Assembly (NCBI GenBank): GCA_024509875.1
Contig: JAMPIV010000598.1
Coordinates: 186,001 to 250,000 of the forward strand
DNA length: 64,000 bases
Source: Oreohelix idahoensis
Taxonomy: Eukaryota > Mollusca > Gastropoda > Stylommatophora > Oreohelicidae
Direction of reading: 5' to 3'
Part shown: one piece after another, positions 23,431 to 36,783 of the stretch
Numbering within the stretch: position 1 is the first letter of the stretch
How the letters are laid out: every line of letters begins with the position of its first letter
The notes under the pieces: generated by a model
Database searches by the model: none
Told to the model about the DNA's origin: nothing
The model's input: the letters and a program-made list of their open reading frames with translations, nothing else
Made by a program: the position numbers and the translations under genes

Positions 23431-25134
23431 ATGGATGCTAAGTGGTGTGATGTAGATCCTACAGATATAAGACCTATGTTGGAGTATGCATTGGTGGTAG
23501 GAAGAGATAAAAAGGGATTGAGAGGCCCACGACTTGGAGCATGGGTGATGGAGGATTTTTTGATTAATGTGTCAGCATCCCTAGAGTCATTTGCTGAACA
23601 TAACTTTAAGTTAGTTTGTAATTTTGTAATGGCTAAGGATTTGGTTGATTTGCTACGGCACATTCGTGTGTTTGTGCAACAATATATAGAGATTGAACAC
23701 GGACATATTGTGCAAAGTATATTCAAGATAATCCACAACAGTGTTTCTGACCTGCATAAAAGGGAATTGAATATTGAAAAAACAAACAAAAGTAAACAAA
23801 CAGAGTGCTTTACAGGAAAGTGATAAGTTTTTACAAGATGATGCTGAAAAGAAAAAATTACAAGAAACAGTGTCTAGGCTCACAAGTGAGTTACAGAAAT
23901 CAAACTTGGATCTTGCTAATGTAACAACAGCATTAGACTCTGCAGGCAGTAAAGTAAAAGATTTGGAAGTTCAGATAGAACATATGAATAGCGTAATGGG
24001 TAATCTCACTCGAGAAATTCAAGAGAAGAATGATATTTGTGAGAAATTAAAAGTTCAAACCAAGAAATGTGAAAACTTATGTAATGAAACACTTACTGGC
24101 TTATTGTGTGACAATGTGATTGTTAATCACCGACTTAAAGAAAAGTATTTTGTACCTCCCGAGAATGTTAATGAGCTTGGGAATGGCCAGAATAGTAACA
24201 CTAAGGAACTTCAGATGGATTTAACACAGTTAAGTGCTAATGAAGAAAAGGATGATAAGGAGAGATTAGAAGAGTTAACGATGTACAAAAGGAAAATGAC
24301 TGATATTGAGAAATTACTCATGCAGGAGAAGAGTAAGCTTTTAACATCGAATGACTTAATTAAGAAACAAACTGAAGACATCTCACTTAGAAATGCTGAG
24401 ATTAGTGATCTGAGAAATAGAGTTTATGGTTTGGTAGATGTTGTTTTAGGTATTAAGGGTTTGTCTACTGTCAATGTTGACAAAGGTAGACAGAAGGTTG
24501 CTTATCACCAAATAAAACAAGCAAGAAGCCAGCCCTTTACACAAGCTGAGACGAAAGTCGAACATGATGGACGGAGATCACTACGTGGCAAATACAATTT
24601 CCCACGTACTACTTCTGGTAACATTACTGACTCGTGGCGTCAGGCCAGCAAAGATAATTCTGCTATAACAGTCAGTTCTATAGATTGCAAAAAAAAATGG
24701 AGATAAATTTCAAGGCAGATCTAAAAAGACCAACCATTATTCTGATTATGGAAATACTGATAAACAGATAATAAGGGACAAAGCTATTAGTAAGACTTGT
24801 ACCCAAAATAAAACTCAACATGTTGATAACCATAAGAATTTTGTTATCACTGGTACTGATCAATTTAGTAAGAATATTGTTACAAAGGAGAATAAAAACA
24901 GTTTTGGTGAGAGAAATAACTACAATAAAGGTTATCAGCCTTATAATGATGGTTCTAGAACACAACAAAATCCATCGGTTAGATATTTTTATAGAAGTAG
25001 AAATACTAATCATAATAATGTTGCACAACAAAAGAACAATCTTGGTTGTAAACAAGGTAACAGTAAGGGTATTGTTTCAAATACTACTGCTTGTTATGCA
25101 TTTTGAGTTCGAGAGAATATCTCGTTGTGTGTAA
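23431..25134 (+). pseudogene. Chimeric coiled-coil/Gag-tail ORF of element C
   Basis: The first ATG at 23431 opens 130 codons of an unrecognised, mainly helical segment. A frameshift in the overlap 23774-23823 moves to a 310-codon frame (to 24706) that is a long heptad-rich coiled coil over roughly its first 220 residues. Another frame change at the A-run near 24690 leads to an Asn/Lys/Arg/Tyr-rich tail (to 25104). That tail aligns with the Gag tail of element B, including Q-Q-N-P-S-x-R-Y and the T-A-C-x-A-F segment, where one extra T shifts the frame. A stop (25132-25134) truncates the Cys motif that in B continues into protease. It probably stands in for Gag. Alternatives are a captured host coiled-coil gene or a highly diverged Gag N-terminus. 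Confidence 0.65.
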
Positions 25135-27283
25135 GTAGGATTTTATTTCAGCCTACTGTTGTGATGACCTTCATTTCTGTCAGGATGTCTTATCCTTCTG
25201 TGTTATCTGCTGTGTGACGAGGAAATGATGGCATCATATAGAAACCAGACGTTTTCACTGCCACACGTTTGGGTAAATGTAAGACTAATTTTCTGTTTTA
25301 CTTCAATAAATCTCACAAGTTGATTGAAATAGACATTTTCATTTATATTTTCCCACAGTATTCGGCTTGTTAAGAATCTTCGCACCGAAGTTATTTTTTA
25401 CTGTGAGAGGAATGTGGGTCAACCTGTGACCAGGTGTCTAGTCAAGCGCAACCCAGCCAGCCTGTTGACCCGTGTTGTATGACGTTACCCCGTGCGGTTT
25501 ACAGAATGTTATCGAGGACCGCGGATTTGTGACCTATTTATTTTTTTTTGTATGTTTGTTTAGGAGTTAGTTTAAGATTGCTATAGTGTTTTTTACACTT
25601 AATTTATTTTTTGGATAATGAATTACTGTATTGTATAGTAACTTACATTACATAATGTCTTAGGTATTGTGTATGTTCATATGTATGCACTGTTGTGACT
25701 CTGTCATTATTTACATGATTGTTTTGTTAATAAACATTGCATGTGTTATGATTGCAATGAAATGATGACATATCACTTGGTAGTGACTTATCTTTAATTT
25801 TTGCAATGAGATTGTGGATTTGTGATTTTTTCATACGCTAGTCGGAAGACTATTCAACTTAGACCATATTATGTATGACCATAGGTGCTACGTTGTGAAG
25901 TTGAAGCAATGATAGTTAATTCATCAAACATTGATATGTTTTGCAGCGTTGATTCTTAGGAAAATTTTGGATTTGATGAGATTGCCAGCCCTATGCACAA
26001 ACTCATTAGCGTCGAATATGCGTTAGTTGTTTCAGAGAGTCTTGTTATTCATTAAATTTTTTTTTTCTTTTATTCTGGTGTTATGTCTAATTAATATTAC
26101 CATATACAGAGGTTATATGTAGTAACTATTGTGTTGTGAAATGTAATTTTGAAACTAAACTTGTATGTGTTAGTTATGATTTTGTATTTGTATTTGTAAA
26201 CATATTTTGAAACATTGATTTCTGGTATTTTTTTGCCATGTGTTTTTTTTTTCTGCTGAGTTCTGTTTAAACTAGTATGTGTTTATTATGAGTCTACTTA
26301 AGTATTGGAATTCTTTTTTGTTAGATGTCATTCATTTGGTTAAAGATAATTTGATTTTGGTATATTAGTTATAGATCTAATCTAGAAAAAATCAAAATAC
26401 TATTGTTATTTAACTTAGCTTTAAAGAAACTTTTTTGTACTGTAATTTTTTTTTTGGGAAATGTATTTTTCTTTGACATTGTTATATTTTTTCTGCGCCA
26501 AAGCGCTTAATTAGGTGTAATAATATATGTTGATATTCCATTTAAAATAGTTTGTTTTGTTTTGAGATTGTGATAATTTTATATATCGCACTTTTTTGTG
26601 TGATGTCTGTGATAAATCATTTTAGTTATAAGTTTTGTAATTTAGCTAAAATTATTTATTATGCGTTAGTTACTTGGATTGTTGTTGGGATGTATTGTTG
26701 TCGTTTTTCTATGCATTCATCTTTTGAATTCCCTTCTTCCTTTTCGAATGATTCTTCGTTTCACTACATTTCTTTGGAAGCGGTCTATACTTTGGTTATG
26801 CTTCCATGTTTCATCTGAATGTTACTTGATACTAGTTGTATACGTTCACTTCTTACACTTCTTATACTTCCATACTTTGTATTCTTACGTATTGTAATAT
26901 GGATTAGTATATGTAATTATTAGTGACAGTTCTATGTATTTCATGCAAGGAATTGATTAGCTTAATTATTACTATTAGGTATTATGGATCTTTCTTCCTA
27001 TTTCGATTTCTTTGTTGATTTTCTGTGCTGATCATGCTTCTTTTGTTTGATCTTGACTTTACTTTCTATTTATTGTGTCATGTTTGGTCTACAGTAATAA
27101 TACTTAACTTTGTTTGTAAATGATTATTTCGGTGTATTTGGCAGATTATTATGGGTAATTTGTTTATTGTACACTTGCTTTATTTTTTGGCGATGTATTA
27201 TTTTGACCTTATCATAAAACTATTGTTGTAAGCATATATTAGAGCTTAGCTGACCCCTCATTTGTCGGTGATGTAGTTTTTTC
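25135..27283 (+). other. Element C 3' non-coding region
   Basis: About 2.1 kb of T-rich sequence between the ORF and the 3' LTR with no retroelement domain. The hydrophobic ORF at 26552-26818 arises in very T-rich sequence and I do not trust it. Confidence 0.6.
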
Positions 27284-27307
27284 AAAAAAATGATAAATCA
27301 TTTTTTT
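27284..27307. promoter_or_regulatory. Perfect hairpin 19 nt upstream of the element C 3' LTR
   Basis: Stems 27284-27294 (aaaaaaatgat) and 27297-27307 (atcattttttt) pair over 11 bp around a 2-nt loop. Element B has the equivalent hairpin 20 nt before its own 3' LTR although the LTRs differ. No ordinary polypurine tract is seen; the spacer is G-rich (gggtgg). Confidence 0.75.
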
Positions 27308-27326
27308 CTCCGGACCGGGTGGTAAC

Positions 27327-28708
27327 TGTAAAGGTCAAAGGGGAGTGATACGTACTATACTGATTATACAGTGTGAATTCAGGGTTGTCGCACTTGTTAG
27401 CTGGTTTAATTGTGAGTTGTTTAAACATTTATATGTTAGAAAACAGAGTGTACAGAAAGCGTGTGAGCGCTGGTCATGTAGTTATTCTGTACTGGTTTCG
27501 GCCGGCTGTGAATAGCTCACGGGGAGTCCGTGAACAGCCGAGTCCGGTGTCTGTTTGTGCGGGAGATGTGTCATCCCGTGGCAGTCTAAGTTGGGCGGTG
27601 ACTGGAGAGTCAGCCCTGTATCTTGTGTGTGTTCCCAAGGGTAGTGTAAGGGAACGATATTTGGCCATTTTTCAGGTGTACTAGTACTTGCCTATTTAGA
27701 TGTGTTTATCGGCAGATAAGATGTGATAAATCTGCAGATAAGATGTGATAAGGGAAGAATAAGGTGCACTTTATGTTAAGGACATGTTCTGAGGCCTTGG
27801 TGTCTACAGGCCGATGTTTTGGATCATATTTACCTCCCTGATAGATTTCTATTGTGCAGGAACGGCGCTAGGAGATAGTAAGGCCATTGTTCCTTTTGGA
27901 GGGAGAGTTTCTGGAGATTATAAGGCCAGGAGTTGTGTAGGCCAGATTACTTATAGACTACAGAGCGGACAGTCTTTTGAGTATATATAGATTTCAGGAC
28001 CCATGAACAGATATCAGAGTTATTGAAGAGATTATAAGGCCAGGAGTTGTGTAGGCCAGATTACTTATAGACTACAGAGAGGACAGTCTTTTGAGTATCT
28101 ATAGATCTAAGCCTGGGTGGCGTTTAGTAACTGCAGTGTCAGCAGTCGTTCTGGTGGAACATTAGAACTGCGAATATATATAGATCTAAGCCTGGGTGGC
28201 GTTTAGTAACTGCAGTGTCAGCAGTCGTTCTGGTGGAACATTAGAACTGCGAATATATATAGATCTAAGCCTGGGTGGCGTTTTGTAACTGCAGTGTCAG
28301 CAGTCGTTCTGGTGAATTTACTGATGTAACATTAGAACTGAGATGTAAACAGGGTTTACATCATACTGAACAGCTGTAACGTTCTGCGCAATTGATTATT
28401 ATTGATTTTTGTGTATCCTGTTGTACCTGTGTAGTGTATCGTATCGGATTGATGTTGCTGTGTAAATAAATGATGTGCTGTCAATTGGAAATGAACACTA
28501 GTCTGATTCGTTGATCTATGCTTGACAGTACAGGGTGAGTGACTGTACCCTTCATACCACTCACTACAGACTTTATACACAGGGACAATACAGAGCTAAC
28601 GTATTTATCATTTGCTCTGTGTGGGCGCATGTACTACAATCAGTCTAATCACATCAAGAGGGATATAATTTATCACCATTGTATATACCAAGATTTCAGT
28701 TTTTATCA
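27327..28708 (+). repeat. Element C 3' LTR
   Basis: 1382 bp, matching the 5' LTR with only a few differences (one small indel near 27674, a C/T near 27766, a C/G near 28600 and changes in the last 20 bp). Followed by the target duplicate gtcag. Confidence 0.95.
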
Positions 28709-28899
28709 GTCAGGTTAGACATTTAAAATAACCTGAGATTTCGCCTCGGGTATTAGCGGGCGTACGAAAAAAAAAAAAAAAAAGTAAAGCATGATGCGAA
28801 TTTACAAACGTGTTACCAAAATAAATGTAATAAATGATATCCAATGAATTAGGAAAACGAAAAAGGATCCCGTTACACACCCATTGAGGCATATTGTGA

Positions 28900-29140
28900 A
28901 TATGGTGTTAGGCCCATTTTTTCTTCAACATCGGCACATTAGGGGTGATGTGGTCAACATCACGCCGGTCGCCTTAACCTTCCCAGAGTTGCTCTGGTGC
29001 CCAATTCACGAGGCTGGGTCGACCCCGGAGCCGTTTGCGGTCTAAAAAAATCCCACGTCAACTGGGGATTGAACCATGGACCACCGAGCTAGGAAGCCAG
29101 TGCGCTAACTACTACGCTACCCACTGCGCCACCGCAGGCT
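28900..29140 (-). mobile_element. tRNA-derived SINE (SINE-2), minus strand
   Basis: On the minus strand the head reads gcggtggcgcagtgggtagc (A-box region), and the B box ggttcaatcccc lies near 29075. The body crosses a shared-looking 'gcaccagagcaactctggg' segment and ends near 28900. The head resembles SINE-1 but the body differs, so it is a separate family or subfamily. Confidence 0.8.
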
Positions 29141-29193
29141 ACAGTAAAATGTTTTTAATAATCAATCATTTGAGACACGTGTATTTAAAGTTA

Positions 29194-29485
29194 GTGAGTA
29201 GACCCAAGTAGAACAGTCCCAATTAAGATGGTTTGGCCATGTCTGCAGAATGGGAGAAGATCGGATACCACGACAAGCATGGGAAACAAAGAGCCAAGGA
29301 TCCAGACCCCGAGGACGACCCAGAGTCCGCTGGGAGGACAACATTAGACAATCTTTGAAGGACCGAGGACTAGAATGGAACCAGGCCAGGAGGAAGACAG
29401 CCGATAGGATAGTCTGGCGCTCTCTCTTCCAAACCTCTACACCTCACGGTAGAAGGGGAACGACTAAGTAAGTAAGTAAGTAAGA
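29194..29485 (+). mobile_element. LINE-a 3' end, first member of a head-to-tail pair
   Basis: The ORF 29250-29471 and the bases before it encode the LINE-a C-terminus (W-F-G-H-V-C-R-M and G-R-P-R-V-R-W-E-D-N motifs) in an intact frame. It ends with an (AAGT)n tail at 29464-29485, and the 5' UTR of the next LINE-a copy starts immediately after. Confidence 0.88.
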
Positions 29486-32430
29486 GTAGAAAAGATAACT
29501 TTGGCGCTGAAGAAGGGGATTTGAAGCCAACGTGTATCATGTAAACTCCGCCTATGCCGGTCCCAAGCCCGGATGAAAAAGGAGGAGGGCGGCCTGCATG
29601 GAGGCCGTAAGGAGGCAGCCCCTCCACCATGCAAAGGCACAACAGGCCAATCACCTGTTTGCTTTAAACCACGATTACGAGTAACACAAGAGAGAAAACC
29701 GGACTGATTCTAAAGGCGACGAACTGGAACGGACTACGGACTACGACTTATGGAACATGGAACACAAGAAGTATAAATGGGAAGGAAGAGGAGCTGGTGG
29801 AAGAGATGAGGAAAGCAAAACTAGAAATCCTGGCTATAACGGAAACAAAGAAAAAAGGACAAGGAGTCATGGATCTCAATGGCAACACGCTGCTCTACAG
29901 TGGTGTACCCATATCCGAAAGAGCTAAAGGGGGTGTGGGTTGCATTGTGGCCCAAAATCAAAAAGATAGTATCAAGGGGTGGAACTTTGTCTCAGAGCGC
30001 ATTATGGTTTTGAAACTAAAAGAAGGAGAAACCATAGTCAACCTGGTCATAGTGTATGGGCCAAATGAGGATGAGAGAGCAGAGGTCAAGGAGGAATTCT
30101 TCGAGCTGCTTCAAAGGACAGTGGATGACTGCCTAGATGAAGTTATCATGCTCGGAGATTTTAATGCCAGAGTTGGAAATGACCATGCTAGATGGGGTGG
30201 AGTTATCGGAAGATATGGAGAAGATACTCTCAATGACAATGGAAAGCGACTCCTTAGATTCTGCAGTGAGCAGAATCTGATCATTACAAACACAAAGTTC
30301 CCCCATAAGCGCATACATGCATACACTAGATGTGAACCAACAAAGAATGAGAAGTCAGTGATCGACTATGCCATTGTTCGGAGAAGCTCATTCAAATATG
30401 TCCGAGATGCAAGAGTCTGGAGGGGGCCAGAGATTGGAAGTGATCACTACCTGCTAACAATCAAACGAACAACTGAAAGAGTTGCTCAGCCTAGGAACTG
30501 CTCAACATCACGCAAGAAACCAAGTAAACGAGCAGGAGAAATGAGCATTAGGACCTACAAGCTGAGAGAGCCAGAAATTAAGACCAGATATCAGGGGCTT
30601 ATTGCTGCAGCGGTGAGCAACACAGAAGAACAACCTGATGACTTGGAAACCCTCTGGATTAAATTCAAGGATATCATAAAGACAGCTGCTGCAGAAGCAT
30701 GTGGTGAAGTCCGACTTGGGAACCAGAGAAAGAGGACACCTTGGTGGACAGAGGAAGTCAAAGAGAAAATAAGAGAGAAGAAAATGGCATGGAAACAATA
30801 CTTAGGAGCTAAAAACACAACAGGACAAATGGAAAAATATAGAGAATATGTGACACTCATAACAGAAGTAAAGAACAAAGTGCTAGCAGCAAAACAGAAG
30901 TCCTGGGAAGAATTTGGAGAAAAGCTAGAAAAAGATGCACAAGAAAACCAGAAATTGTTCTATAAGACCCTAAAGAACATGAGGAAGGAAAAACAATGCC
31001 CTCTCAAATTTATAAAGGACAAGCAAGGCAAATTGCTTACTGCCCCGAAGGAAGTAATGGAAAGATGGAAAGAATATTTCTCAGAACTCCTTGATGGTGA
31101 GCAAGGTCAAACATCAGAAATGATAACCACTAGCACAGATGAGGAAACCAATGGTGATGAAGATGACATAAAGATGGAAGAACTGAAGGCAGCACTGGAG
31201 AAAATCAAGATGGGCAAAGCAGCAGGGCATGATGGTATAACACCAGAAATGGTTAAGTACATGGGAGCATCAGGCGACCTGTTACTCTTAAGGGTCCTAC
31301 AGGCAGCATGGTGCAACAAGACCATACCAAAGGATTGGGAGATCGCCATCATAACACCAATTTTCAAAAAGGGTGACAATCGACAGTGGGGAAACCATAG
31401 AGGCATATCCCTTCTCAGTGTCCCTGGAAAAATCTACTCTAGAATCCTAGAGCAGAGACTCCGACGCCTAGCTGAGCCACAATTGGATGAGGTCCAGTGC
31501 GGATTCCGAGCAAACCGAAGTACTCAAGACCTAATCTTCACACTCAGACAGCTGAGTGAAAAGGCCCTTGAGTATAAGAGTGAGATCCATCTTTGTTTCA
31601 TAGATCTGGAAAAGGCGTTTGACAGGGTCCCTTGGAGCAAACTTTGGGACTGTTTGGCAAGGAAGAATATTCCAGCACCTCTGATTCATGCTATACAGAG
31701 CTTCTACAAGTCTTGCAGAAATTATGTGAGGACAGCAAACCATAAGTCAGAAGAGTTCAGGACCACCACTGGTGTAAGACAATGTGATATCCTATCACCT
31801 TACCTCTTCATACTCCTTATGGACGATGTCATCAAGGCATGTAAGGAGAGAACAAGAAAGTATTCAGTGGGGTACTGGAAGATGAGACAGGTCTATATTT
31901 CAGAGCTGGCATTTGCTGATGATGTTGCCCTGATTGCTAAATCAGAGGCACATCTCCAATCCAACCTGCAAGTCTGGAAGGAAGAGCTGGAGAAGAGAGG
32001 GATGGTCATAAGCAGCTCTAAAACAAAATCCATGGTGATATCGCGAGAAGAAAGAAGACATCAGATTAAGCTGGGAGAACAGGTCCTGGAGCAGGTCGAC
32101 CACTTTAAATACCTCGGAGCTATTATAGACCGAAAGGGGGGCATCAAAGAAGAGTTGGCCACTCGAAAAGCAGCAGCTGGGAGACTTTTTCAGGCCATAA
32201 ATCGAGGATTCCTCAGCAAGAGAGAGGTTGGTAAGAAAACGAAGATGGCTGTATACCGCTCCACCTATGTCCCAGTCTTGACATATGGATGCGAGTCATG
32301 AGCAATGACTACAACCCATAAAAGCCAGATCCAAACCTCAGAAATGAGGTATCTGAGGAAGGTGGTTGAAGTAACAAGAAGAGACTCTTTGAAGAACCGA
32401 GGACTAGAATGGTATCATGCCAGGATGTTC
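29486..32430 (+). mobile_element. LINE-a, near full-length copy
   Basis: Begins directly at the AAGT tail of the preceding fragment. It has a ~300-bp 5' UTR containing gccggtcccaagcccggat, then the EN-RT ORF. After the RT the copy skips from a T-R-R-D segment to an S-L-K-x-R-G-L-E-W segment (about 32380-32410). That removes the G-H-V/G-R-P region present in the upstream fragment, and the copy ends without a recognisable tail. Confidence 0.88.
29797..32301 (+). pseudogene. LINE-a endonuclease-reverse transcriptase ORF
   Basis: Codes for an APE-type endonuclease plus RT that would nick chromosomal DNA and copy LINE RNA into it. 834 codons run from the ATG at 29797. The frame is open upstream and reads the usual APE start G-T-W-N-T-R-S near 29752, so the real start is probably earlier. 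Endonuclease motifs are I-T-E-T-K (catalytic Glu, about residue 15), G-D-F-N-A-R (about 121-126) and G-S-D-H near 212. RT motifs are T-P-I-F-K-K-G-D, I-D-L-E-K-A-F-D and F-A-D-D. The usual G-V-R-Q-G-D reads G-V-R-Q-C-D here. A TGA at 32299-32301, where the family has Trp, ends the ORF before the C-terminus. EN and RT cores look intact, but the lost C-terminus makes activity doubtful. Confidence 0.92.
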
Positions 32431-32655
32431 AAGTCACAATGTACTCGTAATTATAGAGTTTTATCAGATATCGAAGCTTTGATGTAAGTTTAAAAAAAAA
32501 AATTAATAATACAGTATTGAATTCTCTGAAATTCAACGTCCTCTGACGTTTCCCATACTAGTACAAGTTGTAATAATTCCAGCACAGCGGTATATTGTAC
32601 TTTAACGTCGGATGACTATATGTTCATGTATTCTTTGCTAAACAAAGATTGTGGT
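32431..32655. other. Short unique segment
   Basis: Nothing recognised between the LINE-a end and the microsatellite. Confidence 0.5.
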
Positions 32656-32960
<305 letters not shown>

Positions 32961-32995
32961 ATCACGCACGCACGCACGCACGCACGACGTACGTA

Positions 32996-34734
<1,739 letters not shown>

Positions 34735-34746
34735 AAAAAAAATGTC

Positions 34747-35515
34747 TTAATAAGTATAGCCAGCAGGTGGGCTTGAACATCAACCTAAAGAAGACAGAGG
34801 TCATGACGTTCAATGTGAGCAACCCTGAGCCCATATCAGTAAGGAATCAGCAACTGGAACAGACAGATACCTTCACATACCTAGGATGCATAGTAACACC
34901 AGACGGTGGAGCAAGCAAAGACATCAACAACAGAATGAACAAAGCAAGAACAGCCTTTTTTAGTCTAAACAACATCTGGAAGTCCTCTCAGTACAGCACA
35001 AGCACAAAATTAGGATTATATCAGAGCTGTGTGCTTTCTGTGCTTCTCTATGGCGCGGAGAGCTGGAGATTTACAGAGAAGGAAATGTCAAAATTGTCCT
35101 CTTTTCACACAACATGCCTAAGAAAAAATTCTCCGAATCTTTTGGCCAAATACCATCACCAACCAAGATCTGCTTACTCGGAGCAAGCAAGAGGACATGC
35201 ACATCATTATAGCTGGCAGACGCTGGAGCTGGGTTGGCCATGTCCTCAGAAGAGACCCCGATGCCATCACAAGAACAGCTATGCTATGGACCCCTGAAGG
35301 AAAACGAAAGAGAGGCCGACCAAAAACAACTTGGCGGAGGACTGTGGAGGCTGAGATGCAAAGAATGAACCAGAGTTGGGGCACTGTACGAAGGATGGCC
35401 GCCGACCGAGCAAAGTGGAATCAATTTGTTGTTGCCCTACAAGACGCCACTAGGCGTTATGGCCGCTGACTGCTTTGACGGTCGGCGGCTAAGGATCAAA
35501 GAAGAAGAAAGAAGA
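34747..35515 (+). mobile_element. LINE-c, 5'-truncated copy
   Basis: The insertion is bounded by near-identical sequence, agtaaaaaaaatgt at 34734-34747 and agtaaaaaaatgt after the tail near 35516, consistent with a target duplication. It ends with a GAA-rich tail (35500-35515). Only the region after the RT catalytic motif is present. Confidence 0.88.
34767..35469 (+). pseudogene. LINE-c RT C-terminal region
   Basis: 34767-35127 reads the end of RT (G-L-N-I-N-L-K-K-T-E-V-M, Y-L-G-C-I-V) and the L-Y-G-A-E-S-W segment. A frameshift near 35127 moves to 35197-35469, which has G-H-V-L-R-R-D, then G-K-R-K-R-G-R-P-K-T-T-W-R-R and A-A-D-R-A-K-W. This is the standard order after RT in APE-type LINEs with a GKRxRGRP C-terminus. 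No catalytic domain is included. Confidence 0.88.
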
Positions 35516-36783
35516 AGTAAAAAAATGTAACAACAAATTGACAAAAAGCCTGGGGCGCTTAAGCGCTTATCATATATTTTTTTCCATAAGTGTCTAATGA
35601 AGTATAAAGCAGTTAATTTCATGTAGAAAAGAGGATTAGGCATAATTTAAATGCAGAAATAGCAAGAACTGTGAAGGGATTTTGGGCTATATAAAATCAA
35701 GTCATGAGTGCAGACCACTAGATATTAATTTCATGCAAGTATACGCACCACGTACAGAAGAAGTAATTGAAACATAGTGCACTTGTTATGGTTATGATAC
35801 AGTGCAAATCACGTGAAACAACTATATAACTCTGAGGCTTTCAATGCAAAAGTTAGAAATGAAAAATGACAGGTAGTTATGGAGCGGGAGAAAGAAATTA
35901 TAAAAGTGAAAAACAGAGTGGGCAAGAAGAGTGCTAGGAAACTGTGTACAGAGCATTACAACAGTAGGCACTCTGATAAACTGAAGCATGTACCAATAAC
36001 AAGCAAGCTTAGAATAAAACTGAAGAAAACAGAGGGCTTCAAACAATATCCAGTTACATTTTGCCTTATTTGAATCAGACAAAAATGTCATTGGTGACAA
36101 GAATCAGACCTGTGCCAGTGAAACAAGAGATGATGTGACCGCTTGGCCTTCCACGCTAGCATTATCCCTACTACTTCCACGCTAAACATTTATACGTGCT
36201 ATAATATGCTACATATAAGAATGACAGACCTCAAAAGCAAATAAGACGTTTTTACACAAAACGCAGTATCATTCAAAGTTCAGTTGGCAGTTACTGCTCT
36301 GACAGGGCAAACGTAGGTCAGTCCCAGATAATAATGAATGAGTCTTATGCGCGGAAAGTGGGAAATGAATGTTTGTGTGATCTGGGTTTTTTTTATCCAA
36401 TTGTTAAGTTGGAAAAGATCACACATGTGAAAAAAGTCGAAATAACAGAAAGTCGTCTGCAAAAAAGTCGAAAACAGAGAGTCGTGTGCAGAAATTGTAC
36501 CGTGTGAAAAAATACCTATATTATTCTATTTGGTTATACATATATTATTCGGTTGGATTACATATTTTTCATCTTGGATAACCAATCATCATTGTGAAAT
36601 TTACAGTGTTTGTCTAATGACATCAATAAACTCTAATTGAATTTTTCTACATTGCTGTTTGTGGAACTTTACAGAAATTTCTTTTGGATATACGTTGTTA
36701 TGCTGAAACTGTTTTGCTTATCACCAAACTTAAAGGGAAGAACATTCCTGGGTTGAAAAAATAAAAAGTCAAGTATTACCATC
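35516..36783. other. Non-coding stretch before element B
   Basis: No recognised domain. A short imperfect duplication (aaaaaagtcgaaa...agtcgt.tgca) occurs at 36430-36490. Confidence 0.45.

Larger units (their letters stand above)
21114..28708 (+). mobile_element. Complete non-autonomous LTR retrotransposon (element C)
   Basis: Two nearly identical LTRs bracket 4.8 kb and are flanked by the 5-bp target duplication gtcag (21109-21113 and 28709-28713). The LTRs begin TGTAAAG and end TTTATCA. By eye I count only about five differences between the LTRs, so insertion was recent. No protease, integrase, RT or RNase H is present. The single ORF region ends in a Gag tail related to that of element B, which together with the shared hairpin before the 3' LTR places it near the Gmr1-like elements here. 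Confidence 0.92.

Noticed and set aside
26552..26897. Hydrophobic ORFs considered as an envelope-like gene of element C
   Set aside because: The region is extremely T-rich, which by itself yields Phe/Leu/Ile/Val runs; no supporting motif.
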